Shown here: in pieces, positions 63,943 to 64,000 of the stretch
Numbering within the stretch: position 1 is the first letter of the stretch
Layout: every line of letters starts with the position of its first letter
Assembly (NCBI GenBank): GCA_965230565.1
Contig: CBDDLH010000014.1
Location: 124,001 to 188,000 of the forward strand
Source: BCD1 sp965230565
GTDB taxonomy: Bacteria; Bacteroidota; Bacteroidia; Chitinophagales; Saprospiraceae
Direction: 5' to 3'
DNA: 64,000 nt
Notes under the pieces: generated by a model
Databases searched by the model: none
What the model was told of the DNA's origin: nothing
The model's input: the letters and a program-made list of their open reading frames with translations, nothing else
Made by a program: the position numbers and the translations under genes

Positions 63943-64000
63943 TTATCATTTTTCGACTTCTTTGCAATATTGTTCAAATCATCACTCCCAACACTATCGT
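63927..64000 (-). CDS. Possible C-terminal end of a protein running off the window
   Basis: On the minus strand one frame is open from the window edge to a TAA at 63929-63927, reading DSVGSDDLNNIAKKSKND then KGLKA. It has the charged look of a protein tail but no domain. The stop and last codons lie inside a palindromic repeat. Very tentative. Confidence 0.25.
   Translation of the reverse strand, partial: DSVGSDDLNNIAKKSKNDKGLKA

Overview
The window reads as chromosomal DNA of a Bacteroidota bacterium, most likely a member of the Saprospiria (Lewinella/Haliscomenobacter type). The reasons are a SusC/SusD pair, type IX secretion (T9SS) C-terminal sorting domains, SprB-type adhesin repeats and a GEVED domain on a secreted subtilase, an S74 tail-fibre-like protein paired with a small T9SS protein, paired FG-GAP/ASPIC lipoproteins, and many Bacteroidota-style intergenic palindromes. 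I see no phage, plasmid or intact insertion sequence. Family assignments rest on motifs read by eye; no database search was possible.

Layout. 1-1.2 kb: the start of a GH3 glycosidase (minus) diverges from a Nudix-type sugar regulator, with a near-palindromic operator candidate between them. 1.3-5.8 kb: S74 protein, a frameshifted T9SS protein and a vanadium-haloperoxidase-like lipoprotein. 5.9-27.5 kb: an alpha-glucoside utilisation locus. One arm is LacI regulator, GH13 alpha-glucosidase and sodium symporter (minus). The other is SusC, SusD, two giant FG-GAP/ASPIC lipoproteins, a periplasmic GH65 enzyme, an MFS transporter and a cytoplasmic GH37 trehalase (plus). Its logic is outer-membrane import, periplasmic cleavage, two inner-membrane carriers and cytoplasmic hydrolysis of a trehalose/kojibiose-like alpha-glucoside. 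27.6-38.7 kb: Hsp20, HtrA protease, M1 metallopeptidase, a 1535-residue T9SS subtilase and a duplicated secreted protein. 38.8-49.7 kb: small membrane protein, two HAD phosphatases, a STAND NTPase with a mosaic TPR array, a P1 peptidase, GNAT, SRPBCC and a polytopic membrane protein. 49.8-58.6 kb: repeat-rich DNA with hypothetical lipoproteins, an atypical tRNA, an AraC regulator, a histidine kinase, a frameshifted NTF2 protein, a FemAB-like protein and QueG. 58.8-63.8 kb: a complete trans-4-hydroxy-L-proline catabolic cluster (epimerase, FAD oxidase, deaminase, 2-oxoglutarate semialdehyde dehydrogenase).

The most striking locus is the STAND gene at 41322-45062. It has an EAD-like N-terminus, an NB-ARC-type NTPase and thirteen 48-residue TPR units. 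In those units every base appears identical except at two single-residue sites and one ten-residue block, which occur in shuffled combinations. Its stop codon directly abuts the start of a small multi-span membrane protein. This fits a rapidly recombining recognition receptor, possibly in defence or self/non-self conflict, with a membrane partner.

Other recurrent themes are: (i) a two-copy composite repeat whose palindrome arms differ between copies yet stay perfectly paired; (ii) 7-bp-periodic repeats just upstream of genes; (iii) three likely single-base frameshifts, either sequence errors or gene decay.
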